Below, piece by piece: positions 62,185-64,000 of a stretch of 64,000 bases of DNA (the first letter of the stretch is position 1; the number at the start of each line of letters is the position of its first letter). Under the pieces are notes generated by a model. That model searched no databases. It saw only the letters and a list, made by a program, of their open reading frames with translations, and was not told the DNA's origin. Made by a program: the position numbers and the translations under genes. The DNA is from Acidobacteriota bacterium. Its GTDB lineage: Bacteria > Acidobacteriota > Terriglobia > Terriglobales > Acidobacteriaceae. The stretch is taken from assembly GCA_018268895.1 (NCBI GenBank), contig JAFDVP010000012.1, positions 62,001 to 126,000 on the forward strand. The letters run 5' to 3'.

Positions 62185-63204
62185 TCAGTCGATCGAGATC
62201 TTGCGCAGCAGCTTGAAGTCCGAGAGCATCTTGCCGGTTCCGAGAACGACCGAAGCCAGCGGATCATCTGCGATGGAGACAGGCAGGCCAGTCTCTTCGC
62301 GAATGCGCTTGTCGAGGTTCTTGATGAGCGCGCCTCCACCGGTAAGCACGATGCCGCGGTCGGAGATGTCGGCCGAGAGCTCGGGCGGTGTGCGCTCGAG
62401 GGCCACGCGAATGGCGTTGATGATCGTCGAGATGCACTCCGAGAGCGCCTCGCGGATCTCGGAGTCGTCGATGGTGATGGTCTTCGGCACGCCTTCGATC
62501 AGGTTGCGTCCCTTCACCTCCATCGACAGCGGCTTGTCCAGCGGATAAGCGGAGCCAAGCTGCATCTTGATCTGCTCGCCCGTGCGCTCGCCGATCAGCA
62601 GGTTGTACTTGCGTTTGAGGTAGGTGATGACCGCCTCGTCCATCTGGTTTCCGGCCATGCGCACCGAACGCGAGTAGACGATGCCCGCCAGCGAGATCAC
62701 GGCGATGTCCGTGGTTCCACCACCGATGTCGACAACCATGTTGCCGCCGGCCTCGGTGATGGGAAGTCCCGCTCCAATAGCTGCCACCATGGCCTGCTCG
62801 ACGAGGTGCACCTCAGACGCCTTCGCGCGGTACGCCGAGTCCATGACCGCGCGCTTCTCCACCTGCGTGATCTCGGAAGGCACGCCGATGACGATGCGCG
62901 GATGCACCATCATCTTGCGGTTGTGCGCCTTCTGGATGAAGTAGTTCAGCATCTTTTCGGTGTGGCGGAAGTCGGCGATGACTCCGTCCTTCATCGGCTT
63001 GATGGCGACGATGTTGCCAGGGGTGCGGCCCAGCATCTCCTTGGCCTCTTTGCCGACCGCCTCGACCTCGTTGGTCACCTTGTTGACGGCGATGATGGAG
63101 GGCTCGTTGACGATGATTCCCTTGCCATGCGCGTAGACCAGCGTGTTTGCGGTCCCGAGATCGATGGCGAGGTCGCTCGAAAACAGGCTGAAAAGCGACC
63201 GCAT
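62185..63204 (-). CDS. mreB: Rod-shape-determining actin homologue MreB
   Basis: 339 residues from ATG 63204 (MRSLFSLFSSDLAIDLG), which aligns with the usual MreB N terminus including the amphipathic leader. An in-frame ATG at 63249 would add 15 residues (MSSNAFQTRYSRIHN). Actin-fold phosphate loops are present: DLGTANTLVY, VVDIGGGTTDIAVISL and IVLTGGGALIKNLD. MreB filaments guide the elongasome at the inner face of the membrane. It stands alone with its own terminator, about 46 kb from mreC-mreD-mrdA-rodA, so its dosage is set separately. Confidence 0.94.
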   Translation of the reverse strand: MRSLFSLFSSDLAIDLGTANTLVYAHGKGIIVNEPSIIAVNKVTNEVEAVGKEAKEMLGRTPGNIVAIKPMKDGVIADFRHTEKMLNYFIQKAHNRKMMVHPRIVIGVPSEITQVEKRAVMDSAYRAKASEVHLVEQAMVAAIGAGLPITEAGGNMVVDIGGGTTDIAVISLAGIVYSRSVRMAGNQMDEAVITYLKRKYNLLIGERTGEQIKMQLGSAYPLDKPLSMEVKGRNLIEGVPKTITIDDSEIREALSECISTIINAIRVALERTPPELSADISDRGIVLTGGGALIKNLDKRIREETGLPVSIADDPLASVVLGTGKMLSDFKLLRKISID

Positions 63205-63504
63205 GTTGTGGATGCGCGAGTAGCGGGTCTGAAAGGCGTTCGAGGACATTCGGCGGCTGTGTTCCTGATAGGAAGTTGTAAGGCTATTGTACGGCCAATT
63301 GAACGGCGCTGCGTCCCCTGTGCCCGCGTCCACCAAGGCGCGCGGCGTAGCACACAGGATTCTCGTGCTGGTCCTTCAAGCACGATCATCCTCACGAAAG
63401 CCGGAAAGCGCCAGCCAAATCTTCGACTTTGAAGCGGCAGGAACCTTCCGCGTCAGTAGCCCCGCAGCAGAATGGATACAATCGAATACGGAGCAGAAGA
63501 CACC

Positions 63505-64000
63505 ATGATTATTGGCGTACCCAGGGAAGTAAAAGACCACGAGAGCCGCGTTGGCGTAACCCCGGCGGGCGTAAAAGCTCTGGTAGAGGCGGGCCACAAG
63601 GTGCTGGTCGAACAGAAGGCCGGCGCACTTTCAGCCATGCCCGACGACGAGTATCAGCACGCCGGGGCCGAGATCGTAGGCTCCGCCCACGACGTCTGGC
63701 GGCTGGCCGACATGGTCGTCAAGGTCAAGGAGCCCGTCGAGAGCGAGTACAGGCACTTCCGCGAGGGACTGGTGCTGTTTACCTACCTGCACCTGGCTCC
63801 TCTTGAGGCACTTACCAACGCCCTGCTGGAGAAGAAGGTCACGGGCATCGCCTACGAGACGGTCCGCGACCGCGCCGGAGCGCTGCCGCTGCTGACGCCG
63901 ATGAGCGAGGTCGCAGGCCGCCTCAGCGTCCAGGTGGGCGCCGAGTACCTGACCAAGGAGCACGGCGGGCGCGGCCTGCTGCTGGGCGGCGTCCCGGGAG
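63505..64000 (+). CDS. ald: Alanine dehydrogenase, N-terminal part (cut by window end)
   Basis: 165 residues are visible from an ATG at 63505; the frame is still open at the window edge. The start [20 protein letters not shown], then [26 protein letters not shown] and the GLLLGGVPG approach to the nucleotide site, match alanine dehydrogenase. It interconverts alanine and pyruvate plus ammonia with NAD. A TACAAT box at 63477-63482 could be its -10, though the -35 is not clear. Confidence 0.9.
   Translation, partial: MIIGVPREVKDHESRVGVTPAGVKALVEAGHKVLVEQKAGALSAMPDDEYQHAGAEIVGSAHDVWRLADMVVKVKEPVESEYRHFREGLVLFTYLHLAPLEALTNALLEKKVTGIAYETVRDRAGALPLLTPMSEVAGRLSVQVGAEYLTKEHGGRGLLLGGVPG

Overview
The window is about 62-63% GC and reads as chromosomal backbone of an Acidobacteriota bacterium, most likely family Acidobacteriaceae (Granulicella/Terriglobus/Edaphobacter type). 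This is an inference from gene content: futalosine-route menaquinone synthesis (mqnC), Tat-exported Gfo/Idh and TIM-barrel sugar enzymes, a TIGR03118-type surface protein, a PEP-CTERM protein, an RNase E/G with a huge low-complexity insertion, and families of short hairpin-forming intergenic repeats. I found no rRNA, tRNA, CRISPR array, prophage, integrase or transposase.

Layout. 1-6 kb (+): end of an unknown membrane protein, mqnC, a VapBC-like antitoxin/PIN toxin pair, a cellulose-synthase-like glycosyltransferase, an exported M24 aminopeptidase and a small membrane protein. 6-16 kb (-): an outer-membrane beta-barrel protein, RNase E/G, then the cell-elongation cluster mreC-mreD-mrdA(PBP2)-rodA. 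mreB is about 46 kb away, at 62-63 kb. 16-18 kb (-): two tandem paralogous secreted CE1-like esterases. 18-22 kb (+): era and two Tat-exported sugar enzymes. 22-28 kb (-): uppP, a GNAT acetyltransferase, an exported repeat protein, a threonine dehydratase and a patatin/Omp85 fusion. 28-29 kb (+): a Tat-exported ferritin-like protein.

29-44 kb (-): RNase J, then lysine/DAP genes in transcription order asd-lysC-dapB-(M29 aminopeptidase)-dapA-dapD. Upstream of asd lie an isocitrate dehydrogenase, a lipoprotein, nrdR, a flippase-like membrane protein, a lytic transglycosylase and a HAD phosphatase. 44-50 kb (+): threonine synthase, an AT-rich DUF2971-like gene (likely acquired), an alpha/beta-hydrolase, a PEP-CTERM protein and a MATE exporter. 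50-55 kb (-): an M20 peptidase, an EamA transporter and an M13 metallopeptidase. 55-64 kb: an exported beta-propeller-like protein, rpsT, phoH-ybeY-hemolysin C-like (one operon), the TIGR03118 protein, mreB, and the start of alanine dehydrogenase, cut by the window edge.

The genes work mainly in envelope construction (mreBCD, PBP2, RodA, UppP, lytic transglycosylase, DAP synthesis), RNA processing (RNase E/G, RNase J, YbeY, PhoH, Era) and export. I see no convincing new multi-gene system. The most unusual signals are the roughly 620-residue insertion splitting the S1 domain of RNase E/G, a hairpin repeat-like segment carried in frame inside the lytic transglycosylase, several families of dispersed intergenic hairpin repeats, and the AT-rich DUF2971-like gene attached to thrC. 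Start codons were chosen by hand from Shine-Dalgarno sites and signal peptides.
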